DNA of 64,000 bases from assembly GCF_000276665.1 (NCBI RefSeq), contig NW_004955425.1:23348928-23412927 (forward strand), given 5' to 3'. The DNA is from Chinchilla lanigera (lineage: Eukaryota > Chordata > Mammalia > Rodentia > Chinchillidae). The stretch's first letter is position 1. Each line of letters begins with the position of its first letter. Both the position numbers and the translations under genes were made by a program. The notes beneath the pieces are model-generated. The model was not told where the DNA came from. It saw only the letters and a program-made list of their open reading frames with translations, and made no database searches. Shown here piece after piece: positions 34,031 to 45,689 of this stretch.

Positions 34031-34594
34031 ATGCGTATGTTTTTACAAAATATCATCAAACTATACATGGGTGAATAAATTTTATGACTCAGGTAATAGT
34101 CCACTTTTATGACCTGCTTTTATGTATTTACTATAAATATTTTCCAATGTCCTTATGCATTCTTTTACATTGTTTATAATGGCTCTGTCGTATTCTATCG
34201 TGGTCTTCCTATAATTCTTGTAACTGTTTCTCTGTTGCAAGACACAGGGTTCCCGTTGTTTCTCTTTTATAATGCTGCTGTAGTTTATTGTCTTCATTTC
34301 CCACTCTTGCCCCTATAGCCTCACAGTCTGTAGCCTGTAACCTGGCCAATCTCTCACTCTTTGTCTCTTTGGCTCATGGCGGGCACCTATAACACTGCCC
34401 TGCTCAAAGCTCTGCAAAGGCTTTAACCAGCCTTCCAGCAAAGCCCAAAGTCATTACGTGGACACACTCCACTCACTGTTGTCCTGGCTATTCCCCACCG
34501 ACTGAGCCTCTTCCTACCTCAGGGCTTTTGCTTAGTGACGGGTGTGTTCCTTCTGTCTGGGACACTCTTCCTTTTCCTTCTGAATTTAAGACCT

Positions 34595-34748
34595 TCACAC
34601 TGAGCTGCATCCCTAGCTCATTTTTTATTCTGAGATAGGCTTTTCCTAAATCTTTGAGTTTCCCAAGATGGCCTCATGCTTTCAATCTTTCTGCCTCAGC
34701 CAGCTTCCCAGAGTACTGGGATTACAGATGTATACCATCATGCCTGGA
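34595..34748 (-). mobile_element. Composite ID-B1 SINE, antisense
   Basis: Antisense ID end (CACTGAGCTGCATCCCTAGCTC) directly followed by an antisense B1 (GAGTACTGGGATTACAGATG). Confidence 0.6.
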
Positions 34749-34749
34749 G

Positions 34750-34779
34750 ATATATGTGTGTGTGTGTATACATATATAT

Positions 34780-34819
<40 letters not shown>
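34750..34819. repeat. (TG)n/(TA)n microsatellite
   Basis: TG and TA dinucleotide runs, including a long uninterrupted TA tract (about 34786-34819). Likely length-polymorphic. Confidence 0.97.
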
Positions 34820-34822
<3 letters not shown>

Positions 34823-34823
34823 C

Positions 34824-34900
34824 AGTGCTGGGGCTTGAACCAGGGCCTTGCACATGCTGGGCAAATGGTCTTGCTCTACCACTGGGCTATATCTCCAGCC
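34824..34900 (-). mobile_element. ID SINE, antisense
   Basis: CAGTGCTGGGGCTTGAACCAGGGCC followed by a CTACCACTGGGCTATATCTCCAGCC end. Confidence 0.85.
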
Positions 34901-35582
34901 TCTGTGACACTCTTTCTGATATTTGCATGATTTGTTCTATTACTTTCTTCAGGTCTGCTTATAACAGTTGTCCCTGAGTACCCTACCTAAAATAGTATTC
35001 TTCCACTGTCTCTACCCTCTTACAGGTTTTTCTTCACCACATTCATTACTGCCTGACATTATGTTATGTTTTTGTTTCTTTTTGTCACTTCTGTCATTAG
35101 TATATGAACTTCTTGAGGGAAAAGCTACATCTGTTTTGTTTATCACTAACTCCTCCACACCAACAACTATGCCTGGCTCTTGGAAAGCATTTGAAAAATA
35201 TTTGTTGAGTGACTCAAGATTTGGTTCAATATTTTTCTATTACAAATGTGGGAGGATGTGAAAAATTGTTGTTTTGTCAGTTGTCTTTGTTTGGAAAAAT
35301 ACTGTGATGACTTTTCAGATGGAATGTGTGACCCTGAGGAAATGAATTGGAATAAAATGACAAAGACATAACTGAACTACCTTGAAAATAAATGAATACT
35401 AATTTGGGAGCAAGAGAGGAGAATGAAGAGGGTAGAGGGTGGATATAGAGAGAGGGGGCCAGACTATATAGCAGAAACCTGAAGTATGAGTAGGTAGGAA
35501 TGACTGAGGAAATTATTAAAGAAAAGGTGCATTTCAGGCTATGTTTAGGTTATGTTGCAATTTAAACTTCTCGTTTCTCTCA

Positions 35583-35925
35583 GCTGTGGTTTAAATGTAT
35601 CAGTGTTGAAATTTAACCCCCAGCGCAGTAGTGTTGGAGGGTGGGGGCCTAATAAGAGATGCTTAAATTCATGAGGGCTCTGCTCTCATGTATGGGTGAT
35701 GCGGTTATTAGGGATGTGGATTTGTTATTATGAGAGTAAGTGTGTCACAAAAGCAAGTTTTTCTCCCTCTTGCTTGCTTCCTCTTGTGCTTTTGCCATGG
35801 GGTAGTATAGTGTGAAAGCTCTTACCCCTTGGCTTTTAACCCTCAGCCTCCAGAACAATAGGAAATATATTTCTTGAATTACCTAGTGGTATTCTGTTAT
35901 AGCAACACAAAGCAGATTAATACAG
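35583..35925 (+). mobile_element. MaLR-type solo LTR
   Basis: Features a degenerate CTGTGGTTTAAATGT start, GGGGCCTAATAAGAGATGC, CTCCAGAACAATAGGAAATATATTTCTTG and a terminal TTATAGCAACACAAAGCAGATTAATACA, in MLT1-like order. No genes. Confidence 0.8.
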
Positions 35926-35999
35926 TCCTTGGATCTCTCCAGCATGTAGCTGCTTAATGGCAGTGCTTTGGTGGGGGAAATGAAGAAGGGACAGGCAGT

Positions 36000-36155
36000 T
36001 CCCTGGGACCTCCTTTATGATGATAATTGCATCCATGAGGGCTCTGCCTTCCGGACCTTATCACCTCGGAAAGGCCCTATTTCCTCATACCATCACATTA
36101 GGATTGCCGTTTCAACATAGGAATTTTGAGGGAACACAAGTATTCAGTCTATAGC
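36000..36155 (-). mobile_element. MaLR-type LTR fragment, antisense
   Basis: GAGGGCTCTGCCTTC...CCTTATCACCTCGGAAAGGCC...AACATAGGAATTTTGAGGGAACACAAG is the reverse complement of the MLT1-like LTR start. Confidence 0.8.
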
Positions 36156-36397
36156 AGTTAGTGCCAAAAGTACTCATTCATAGTAGATTATTAAGGATTT
36201 GTGTTGTAATTTCTATTGAAACTGATAGGAGATAACTCAATATGTAACTAATGTGTAGTAAATAGTTAACTTATCAGTTCTTGGTGATCAAGTCCTCCAC
36301 ATCACAGGATCTTTAAGGTTGGCTTTTGACAAGCTCTTGGGAGATAACATAAGAGCCCTTGGAATATCCTTCCTGCTAAGTGTCTTTCACACCTAGA

Positions 36398-36478
36398 CAG
36401 TGATAGCAAACCTTTTAGAGCTTTCAGTGATAACAAATAACCAGCTGCAGCATGCGTGCCCTAGGTTCGCCACCACTG
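36398..36478. mobile_element. 81-bp hAT-type miniature element
   Basis: Imperfect terminal inverted repeats: the left end CAGTGATAGCAAACCT and the complement of the right end CAGTGGTGGCGAACCT match at 13 of 16 positions. The right part reads GCATGCGTGCCCTAGGTTCG. The ends resemble the CAGTGATGGCGAACC termini I recall from OposCharlie-type hAT elements. I see no clean 8-bp target duplication. Confidence 0.65.
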
Positions 36479-36839
36479 AGTCCTAGGACCATTAGCTATG
36501 CTAGCTAGTTTATCACTAACAGTGTGATTTATGGTGAACACCTGTTTTTTGTTCATTTGGGATCCTTGGCCACATTGACTTAGTTTGATCTCTAGGGTAA
36601 AGGGACTGGAGACTGATTAGCTAGGTTCTCTATGTTTCTGCTGATTTTAATCTGTACTATATACTTTTGCTGTAATACCTGTAATGGCAAGCATAACAGC
36701 TTCTCTGAGTTCCAAGTCCTTCTAAGGAATCATTAAGCCTGAGAATGAATTGATGCAACTAACAAATTACATGGGTGGGGGGAGGATGGAATAGTAATAA
36801 ATTCTTGATTGCTTGAAAATAAGACAAGAATATACTCTG

Positions 36840-37610
36840 GTTTCTCTTCAGAGTGCATAAATCTTTTGCCTTTTTAAAAATAAGACAAGGAAAAATAAAA
36901 ACAAAGAACAAATAAAACAAGTAGAAAATGCAAATAAAACTCAGAGTTAAACTCAGATATTATCATAGTTACATTAAATATAAATGGAATAGATAATAAA
37001 AAGTCAAACTGTCAGGCTCAGTTTTTTAAAAAATTTAACTATATGGTGTTTATAGTGCCATATCTTAAATATAAGGACATTAAAGATTGAAAATAAAACT
37101 AGATTCCAAGTAAACACAATCCACAAGCAACCTGGTGTAGCCATAGTAATATCAACTGAGGTAGATTTTACTAGGATAAAGAGGGACATTTCATAATTAA
37201 AAGTCAATGCTACAGGAAGATCACAGTCCTAAATTTCTGTGTCCCTAATAACATGGCCTCCATACATGTCAAGTAAAATTTATGTAAAAAGATAAATAGG
37301 TAAATCCACAGTGAGAGTTGGAAATTAATACAGCTTGTAGCTATCAATAGAAGCAGAGAAAACAAGTAGAAATACAACAGATTTGAACAGTTGTAACTCA
37401 GTGGACACAATTACAATTAGCATTGATCAGCAGATTAATGCACATTCTTTTAAGTGTATTTAGAACATTTACTAAAATTGACTACATACTGGGATATGAG
37501 GAAAGTTCCAGCAAATAACAAAAGATTGAAATCATATACCATGTATTTTCTGACAATTAAATTAAGATAGAAATCCAACAATTTGACTCCTAGATATATG
37601 TCCAACAGAA

Positions 37611-37615
<5 letters not shown>
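36840..37615 (+). mobile_element. Old L1 ORF2 fragments, sense
   Basis: Contains A-rich L1 ORF2-type text such as TTAATGCACATTCTTTTAAGTG, GGAACATTTAC-like, TTGAAATCATATACC and TTTGACTCCTAGATATATG. Stops in all frames. It runs into the (GT)n microsatellite at 37612. Confidence 0.65.

Positions 37616-37647
<32 letters not shown>
37612..37647 (+). repeat. (GT)n microsatellite
   Basis: About 17 uninterrupted GT units. Confidence 0.98.
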
Positions 37648-37648
<1 letters not shown>

Positions 37649-37689
37649 CTATTTTGAAGTCTTTTGGGGGAAAGGGAGGTCAAGTCTAA

Positions 37690-38935
37690 TATCTGGCTGC
37701 TCCCGTGAGCTGTTTTTGTTGCCTGCTTTCTAATATGTTCTTTCCCATTTTCTTTGTATGACTTGTACTTTTTTTCTGATGGAAAATGGGCACTTTAGAA
37801 TATATGTAAGTATTCTGGGTACTGCACCCCAGCCCATGGTCTTAGTTTGGTGATTGGTTAGTTTACGTTAATGAGTTCTACCCCACCCACCCCATCTCCC
37901 TACAGATTTAAGGCTCTGCTGTTGCTCCCCAGGGAGCTCTGGTTTTCAATGTGACCATCATCATCCTGGGATGATAGTGATATTAGTTGGGCTCTCTTCT
38001 TTCCCTGACCACATGTATTCAACTCTGCTGCTTGCTAGTGGATTTTCCTATTATTTTCAGCAATGCCCTACTGCATAAATTGCTCTACAAACATATCCAA
38101 CCACAAATTGTGGCTCCTTTAAAGAACAGTTTTTGACATTGATATTTGTTATGATCCCAGGAAGACTTCTCTCAGCTCTCTTATTCCCTGGCTTTCTTGC
38201 ACACTAGTCACTTTTACTGTAGTCTGTATCTTAAATAAATCCATGAATCTCCTTCCAATTGTATTTCAACACAACTTTGTCTGCTTTTGTGAATCCCCTT
38301 GTTTGAGCCATACTGTTATAAATGTAGTCAGTTGACTGCTTCTCCCTCTGGGCAAAGCCTCTGTACCCTTGTGCCAGAGCTTCCCTGAGTGTCAGTCCTG
38401 CTTTAGGAGCTGAGTGCTTAGTGGACAGGGCCCAGAAACCCAAGTCCTCTTGGCTTGGCTTTCCTGGTGTGGAGCCTGGCCTTATGATCTGGGGCAGAGT
38501 CAGTCAGGGTGCAGTATTCTGAGCAGGCTATGCCACGACTGAGTCCGCATCTCCTGAGCAGGGGCTTGGTGGAAGAAGGGAGCCCTCATCTCTTGGCCAA
38601 ACTTGCTTAGTTCCTAGCCTCAGTAGTATATTCTTTGGGGGCTGGCTGAAAAGTACTGAAGTTCTTTGGCTTGCAGGGAAGCAAACCTTCAACTGAGAGA
38701 GGGCAGCAGCTTTGACTGGGTTGTCTCTCACTGACCTGGGAACATGAGGGAGGGCACAGTCTTGGTTCAGATAATAGACTCACCTTTCTTACTTTCATAG
38801 GTTCTCCTTAATAGGTGTCTCTTCATTTGTTGTTTTGCCCTAAGTGGTTACGTTTTAATAATTTTCAACAGTCTTACCAGGAAGTGGTAAGGGGAGCAAC
38901 TCATACTGTCATATTGGAAGCCTGTCTCTCAGGAT
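37690..38935 (-). mobile_element. Probable ancient L1 3' UTR relic, antisense
   Basis: CTGTTTTTGTTGCCTGCTTTC...ATGGAAAATGGGCACTTTAG early and ATTGGAAGCCTGTCTCTCAGG at the end resemble antisense L1M 3' UTR sequence. Diverged; the middle is unclear. Confidence 0.35.
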
Positions 38936-40115
38936 TCTTTTTCTCTTAACATCAGGAAGCATTGTCCTTGCTGCTACATGTCGTTCTACAGGAGGGAGTG
39001 AGGTGGCATAAATATTCTGATTTGTAGGGAATCTTCTTATATTGTGGTACCAAATCATTGTTGGTTATATGAGCTGCACACTTTATTTTTCCAGGTTTTG
39101 GGCCATAGCTAATTGACCTATGTGTGACATATGGTCCAGGTGGGACCAACACATTTCCTTTCCTGGGAATATGAAAGAAATGTAGAGCACAGGGAGATAT
39201 GTTTGAGGCTAGACTGTACAGAAAAGATCATGACCTGCTTATGATGTCCCAGTTCCTTCACTTCTGTTGTCAACTCTTCCTTTGATACTGTGAAATATCT
39301 CAGTATACTTTCAATGGCCAACTACTTAAAAATTTAGTATGTTATCTAGAGTCAATATTTTGATGCTTCAACCACAAAAACAAATTTAAAATATGACTCT
39401 AATAAGCTCTCAAATTCCTAGCTTGAGTAATTGGTCATTTTACCATTAACCAAGAGAGGAGTCATAGGAGGAAAAGAAGGGAATAATAATGAGAAAATAA
39501 TTGGTGCTGCTTCAGACATGCGGCACTGTGCTACCTGTGGAGTATCCAAGTGTGAGACTGAGAAGGAGAAAGGATTAGCAGCTGAAAACTAGCTTACACT
39601 AACTCTTAAGGGACCAGAATCAAAAGGGCGCCATAAAGAGATCTGCAGTGAGCAGCTAGAGCACATGGAGGGTGAGGAAGGATTCAAGGAGGGAGTAGTG
39701 AGCAGAATGAAGAGTGAGGGCTGAGTTTTGAGGGGAGAGTAGTTATGTCAAATAATATTTGGCAGTGGTGGTCATAATGATGTTGGTCTGGTCAGCCTTT
39801 AGGGCTAGAAACCAAACTGCAGAAAATCTAGGAGTAAATGGGACAGAGGAAGTCTAGAGCATTATTTGAAGGAGTTGATGTAGGAAGAGCAAAGGGATAA
39901 GAGGATATCTGGGGTATTGGGTTGTGGGGACTAAGGATATGGGAGACTTGGTTATGTTAGTATGTGACAGAAAGGACCAGAAAGAGAAGCAGGAGAGACA
40001 GGCAAAACAGAACTTGATTTCCAGAAGACCCGAGGGAATGGGCAGATAAAGTTCTTCAAAGAAGAAAAAAATATGTTTTGTAACATGGCAAGTCATTACA
40101 CAATGTGCCAGGTGT
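38936..40115. other. Unique intergenic DNA
   Basis: No recognisable gene or transposon. Frames at 38952-39321 and 39854-40189 on - lack known domains. Confidence 0.3.
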
Positions 40116-40119
40116 GATC

Positions 40120-40545
40120 TAAATATGTGGTAAATATTTAAATAAAAATGTATTACAGTAAAAGACACATTGCCACTAGTATCTATCAAAATGCTCGCCC
40201 TGTTTCAAACACACTTATTTCACCATTCTTGCTACTTTTTAAAGCAGTTCTGGAAGTCCTCTTTCAAGATGTGATAAAAAAAAATATGGCAAATGCTACT
40301 GCTGCATGCCATCCAATGGAAAGGCAGATCTATAAAAACGTTGTGATGTGTCCTTACCCACCTTATTCACTGAATCTGGCTGTTCCCCAGTGTCAAAACT
40401 GACAGTGCAACTAAAGACACTAATGAAAGAATACTTCTAAAACTGTGTCAGAAAATGCCAAGAATGATGGGATAAGCATATTTGAAGTGAGGGGGTTAAT
40501 GGAAATGTATCTTTTATTGTAATAAATGCTTTAAATTTAAACACA
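40120..40545 (+). pseudogene. Mariner-family transposon relic, copy A
   Basis: Aligns by eye with copy B at about 60715-61240, sharing ACAGTAAAAGACACATT, GGAAGTCCTCTTTCA, CCTTACCCACCTTATTCACTG and AATGATGGGATAAGC. Its transposase part is shorter than copy B and lacks the stretch after the third catalytic region. Nonfunctional. Confidence 0.65.
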
Positions 40546-40653
40546 TACTATATTTTTCAACTATATCTCATGTGAAGTGTGTGGTAAGAGGCTGTCCAGG
40601 GCAGAGCTATTTCATTTTTGAAATACAAATTTTCATTTTGAAATTACAAATAG

Positions 40654-40747
40654 CTTTTGTAATTTTAAAAACTGCTCATTTCCTCTTGTGCATAATTTTA
40701 TATTTGGTCTCTGGAGTATCATATATCAGTATAACTATATGTCCTTT
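40654..40747 (+). repeat. 94-bp direct repeat, copy 1
   Basis: Identical to 41732-41825 except for two substitutions, with no gaps. Flanks on either side do not match. No transposon signature. Confidence 0.95.
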
Positions 40748-41731
40748 ACTGTGTTGTCAGTAAGACCTGTCCACGAGATTCCTTCGATTTGGTGTAGCCT
40801 GGACCCTCAGGGAGCCGAGAGCTTTGTCACTTCATGATCCTTGAGACTATGGATTTGTCAATAATGTCCTTCTTAGGCTTTTCTCCCCTCAACTATATTA
40901 AAATATGGTAGGTGGTGCTAACCTCATCTTTCTTCTTATTGCGTCACAAGTACACCCATTCCAGGAGGCAAGTTTCTGTTCTTCAGCAAGGTTACCTAGT
41001 GAATACAAGACACTTCTCTTGCACTGTTCCTACATCACAGAAGCAAAAAAGATAGTATTTGCCCTACTCATTGGGGTGAACAGGCTGCTCATGACTGGTA
41101 CCGGGGTCTCGTGTTTATTTGCCTGAAGGGCTTCAGTAACTTGGGCACAGCTGCCCACATGTGTGACTCACTTAACGTGCTATGGCATTCCAGTCAGGAT
41201 CTCTGCTTTAAGGAGTGCTCCCCTACTCTGTAGTTTCCGTTCAGTTTCTGATAGATGATAAAGGAATACCTCCCTGCACATACACGCTGAAACTACTCAA
41301 TGTGTAACACAGGAGGATGCTTAACAACTAAGAGCTAATGGCTTACTTTGTCCTTACACATCTCCTTCGTAAATGTGTGTGCATGTTAAAGAGACAGCTA
41401 CATTCAAATATATTTTATGGGTTACTAAATTGTCTCACCATGAAATTCATTCTTATTTTTCATTGTCTTGAATCTGATATACGTGACATCTTGTTCTTTC
41501 ATTTTCTTTCAGAAAATAGAGATACTTCTTTCACAAGTTTGAGTGGTATAGTGCTAGAGGAAGCATATTCTGACAGCAGACATTAGCCTGCAGTATATAC
41601 TCAATACATTATAAATAAGGCACAGTGTAATTAATCATTCATATATCCCAGTAGAAAATAGGTTATATATTTAATTTCTTAAATGTACCTTAGGCCATTT
41701 TTGCTTGCACAGGGGCTTTAATGAAATGTGA
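40748..41731. other. Unclassified 984-bp segment between direct repeats
   Basis: Lies between the two 94-bp repeats. Less AT-rich than its surroundings and not recognisable as a known element. Short frames (40905-41126, 41338-41586) have no known domain. A TTTCTTTCAG tract at 41502-41511 resembles a splice acceptor, but no exon is supported. Confidence 0.35.
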
Positions 41732-41825
41732 CTTTTGTAATTTTAAAAACTGCTCATTTCCTGTTGTGCATAATTTTATATTTGGCCTCTGGAGTATCAT
41801 ATATCAGTATAACTATATGTCCTTT
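41732..41825 (+). repeat. 94-bp direct repeat, copy 2
   Basis: Second copy of the repeat at 40654-40747, spaced 1,078 bp start to start. Confidence 0.95.
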
Positions 41826-43285
41826 GTATTTAGAAAAAGTTGTAGGAGAATATAATAAGCTGGCCTTCCTAGTTAAAAATGCAACAAGGAGAAGAACACG
41901 GGAATGGATTATGCCAGCAAGTGTGGAGGTGTATGGGAAACTGTGTTTTAAGACCCACTGTAGATCTATGTCGCTGTCTGCGAAAGAGAGGATAATTAGC
42001 GCCTGCACTCTCCGTCATATCAGACTAAAGGTAATGGGGTGTAAGAAATGGTTCATTAGGCTCTCTCAAGTACTTTTTACTGTGTCCATACTATTTATAC
42101 CAGCAGAAAAAATTCAGTCTTTAAAAATCAAGTCAAAGCATTAGCCTTAGATTCTTTAATATAGGAAAGAACATTGAGTAACGATGCCTTAAAGTCAAAT
42201 GAAAAATGTACATAAAAAGCCTACACAGTGTTTATTAGCATATATGTCTCCCAACTTGAGTACTCGCAGTGTCTGACCTCTCCCTTCAGGCTGCTGGCTC
42301 TACACCTGACTCATCTGTAGGAGTGTGGGGTGGAGGAAGAGATGAGAGCAGAAACCAGTTTGCTAAATATAATCACTGCCCACTTAGAGTTATAATGGAA
42401 AAGGAACTTGCTATTGTCTCCTTAGCTGTGTGGAATGGAGATTAGGTAGGAGACGCAAACAATAATGAGACCATGGTTCTTTTAGAAAAGCCACCTGTGG
42501 TGGTGGAAATGAAAATATGGTCAATTAGTGGAGGTTGTATTGTCTTCCCATAAACTCATTCGGATGTTGTTCAGAGAGGTATCGGAAAGGCGGGTAATAT
42601 ATTTGATACTGTTTAGACCACAGCAAGTTCTGATGGAAATTTTTGAAGTAATTCTCTTTAGTCTTCTTCCCCCTGCTGACCTCTCTCCCCTTCTTGCAAA
42701 GCTTCTGGGATGTGCTTCTGAGCTTTGGAGTCAAGTTGACTGCTTGTAATTGGAAGTTCTGCACCTGCAAGTAGAATAGTTCCTCAGACTGTAGAAAGAA
42801 GGAGAAAGTTGGGAGGGGAAAGATCTATCAGGGGCAGCATATTGGGATAAGCTGCATATTTGCTTCTACTGTGAATCTTTTCTGCATCTTGGAGAATAAA
42901 GTTAAATGATCTGTGATTTCTTAGTGAGTGGAGTCTGTGGGTGTTTTGCTGATGTGCTGAAAAACTTACCATATAAAAGAATCTTACCATAGATTAGGGA
43001 AGGTGTGGTACTTAGTAATTATACCTGGTTTAGTGTCTTCAGATCCTGTTATTTTGTGAGCTCCTGTCTCCCTCAAGCCTTGCAGATAGCTGGGCACAAG
43101 TAGTGAAAACAGCTCTATCCTGGTCACAAAAGAACCTTTGACTGTAAGTCCCTTGAGGGTAATGATACATCAGATAGTGGCTTTGCAACATCACGTGCAA
43201 TTGTGACTAAATTTTTGTCATTGTTTTTGCTTTGATTGATATAATGGAAAGATGAGTGGAAAAGAAGAGAAAGCATAGGAAACAC
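41826..43285. other. Unique intergenic DNA
   Basis: No transposon recognised. About 41840-42130 holds a modest open frame with a TCTGCGAAAGAGAGGATAATTAGCG segment that looks conserved, but no domain is identifiable. Confidence 0.3.
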
Positions 43286-43289
43286 ATAG

Positions 43290-43890
43290 GAACACATGGT
43301 GGTGAAGATGTGGAAAAACTGGGTCACTCACGTATCGCTACTGGAAATGCAAAATGGTACAGTCATTCTGGAGAGGAGTATGGGAGTTTCTTAAAAGTTT
43401 AGCAGTGGTCCAGTGATTTGCACACTTTGACATTTATTCAAGAGAATGAAAAGTTATGTTTACACAAAAACCTATACATAAATGTTCATAACAGGTTGAA
43501 CAAGCTGTTGCATATCCATACCATGTCATACTATTCAACAAAAAAAAGAAATAAGCTACTGACATATGTACAACTTGGGTGAACCTAGAGGGCATTATGC
43601 TGGGTGAAAAAGATAATCACATACTGTATGATTTCATGTAAGTAGAATTCTGGAAATGACACCGCTATAGAGGTGGAGAACAGATTGATGGATGGGGAGG
43701 AAGGAGGCAGTATGGCTTTGAAAGGGCAAAGGGAGGGTCCTTGTGCTGATGGACATGCTCTGCATCTGAACGTCAGTGCTAGTGTTCTGACTGCCATATG
43801 ATGCTCCCACGGGAGGAAACTGGGCAGGGTAAAAAATATCTGTTTGTGTTCCTTCTTACAACTCTGCTACAATGACCTCAAGGTTAAAAA
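43290..43890 (+). mobile_element. Old L1 3' end, sense
   Basis: L1 signatures in order: TGGTGAAGATGTGGAAAAACTGG, GCAAAATGGTACAGTCATTCTGG, TACTATTCAACAAAAAAAAG, a CTAGAGGGCATTATGCTGGGTG section and a TACTGTATGATTTCATG section. Confidence 0.85.
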
Positions 43891-45280
43891 TTTAATTAAA
43901 ACTCTTAATTAAATTTGAAATAACAGATAAAGCTTCATAATAGTGGGGAAGATTTTTTAGGGGGTGGTCAAAATTTTAAGTACTTTAGAAAACTATGTAC
44001 CTAATAATCCATTCTCCTTGGGACTGGTCTTGTCTTTATCTTCTTTCAACCCACATTAGGAAATTAGGAAACGGTCAGGTAAACATGGTCATTGGGAAAT
44101 GTCCGTAATTACTTAATGCTATTTATTAGTCACAAGGAGTTCCAGATTGGGTTGAAAACTGACCACATGAACAAGAAAATAAAGTTCCCTTGAACTAACA
44201 TTTTTAAAGCTAACATTTATAGTTCTTGTAAAGCACCAATAATTATTGTATACTCATGAGAGCTTTTTACATTGCTACTAACTCACATAGCAAAGCAGAC
44301 ATGTTTTAAAAAATAATTTAACACCAGATATGAAATCAGAAGATCTAGATTTCAGTGTCAGTGATGCCGTTTTCTTGTTATGTTTCAGTTTCTGAGCACA
44401 ATACACTTCTGTGTAATGGGTAGAATGACATTAAAAGTAGTATAGTTTGCAATGAAAGTGCATTGCTAGTTTTTTTTTAATAATTAAGTTTATCAGTACA
44501 GTTTAAATATTCATAATGATCATATTCATGATAGGGAATTTGCACCTGTATATGATATATCTTAGTTCCTCTTTTTTTCCCATTCCCCTTCCCTCTCTTC
44601 AACCCCTCTTCCCCTCCTTAGGCACAATGCTTTGTTTCCATTTTTAACGTACTGTGCAAGCAGTAGTAGGAGTAGTGGTTGTTATTATTAAAATAGATTT
44701 ATAAAATTGATCTTCTTCCCTTTTTTACCTGACCATCTTAACAGTTTCCCATATTCTTTAGAGTTTCAACGTCCTTTTCTTCCCAATTACACAAAAGGAC
44801 TAAGCCTAGAGAAACTTGGTTTTTAGACCTATGTGCTTGCTTTCAGAATTGTGTGGCTCAGAAGCCCAGCATTTTTCTTGCTTATCCAGGCACTAAGAAT
44901 GCAAATATTAACCCAATTTCTTCTATTGGAAAAACACTTTCCCCTTTTCTCTGAGAATTGGGATTTAAACACATTAACAGCAATTAGTACTAGAGCCAAG
45001 AATTCAGATTTTGAATAAAACTACAGTTGACATTTGCTCCTGGATGAGAGAGTGAAAAATGGTCCATAAAGTTTCTATTAACTTCAAAAGCAGCAACATC
45101 TGCTCCAATCCACAAAGCTTCAGGGTCTACCATGGAGGAAGAGAGTGCTGTCTGCAAGCTGAGAACTCAGCCAGCAGTCCTGTGCAAGGTCTTCATAGCT
45201 GGCCTCAGTGCATTGAAGGAGAGCATCATTTCCAGCAAACTCCAAGTAGTCTTATAAAGCAAGGTGTGAGCCTAGTATTA
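43891..45280. other. Unique intergenic DNA
   Basis: No gene recognised. Part of 44230-44420 weakly resembles MIR, and the pyrimidine-rich 44560-44620 resembles an L1 3' UTR; neither is firm. Confidence 0.3.
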
Positions 45281-45385
45281 AGAATGGACTGCTGGGCCTA
45301 GGATATAGCTCAGTGGCATGGCACCTGCCTGGCAAGTGCAATTCTCTGAGTTCAATTCTCTGTTAAAAAAAAAGAATGGACTGCT
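45281..45385 (+). mobile_element. ID SINE with perfect target duplication
   Basis: Body 45294-45372 (GGGCCTAGGATATAGCTCAGTGG, poly-A tail) lies between perfect 13-bp repeats AGAATGGACTGCT at 45281-45293 and 45373-45385. Confidence 0.95.
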
Positions 45386-45454
45386 AAGGAAGCTCATGAG
45401 TACAGCAGCCTGAAAAGGGTTCTTCTGCCACATGCATTTATTCTGCAAATAGTA

Positions 45455-45575
45455 TTTCAATTTCTTCCCTTTTCTTCTTCCTCTCCTCCCTTTCCTTTTC
45501 TCCATCTTTTCTTTTTCTTCCTCCTTGTCATCTTCCTCCCCCTCTTCTGTTTTTCTTTGTCTTTTCTTTTACCTC
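45455..45575 (+). repeat. Polypyrimidine tract
   Basis: About 120 bases almost wholly C and T on the + strand, built from TTTC/CTTC/CTCC units with rare purines. Potential triplex-forming sequence. Confidence 0.85.
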
Positions 45576-45689
45576 TCACCATAAACATTTACATAACTTG
45601 ATATAGAAGTTTGGATCCTATAACTTGCTAATAATCACTTTGAGCATTACCTGACTTTAAAAAAAAAAAAGCAACATTTTCCAAATAAC

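Larger units (their letters stand above)
34375..35215 (+). mobile_element. L2 LINE 3' end, interrupted by SINEs
   Basis: The left part (34375-34594, with CTCAGGGCTTTTGCTTAG and CTGTCTGGGACACTCTTCC) and the right part (34906-35215, ending GAAAAATATTTGTTGAGTGA) form the sense L2 3' end in order. The 34595-34905 stretch is a SINE and microsatellite cluster inserted into it. Confidence 0.75.

Noticed and set aside
41502..41600. Exon starting at the acceptor-like TTTCTTTCAG
   Set aside because: The following short frame has no recognisable protein and no supporting donor or upstream exon.
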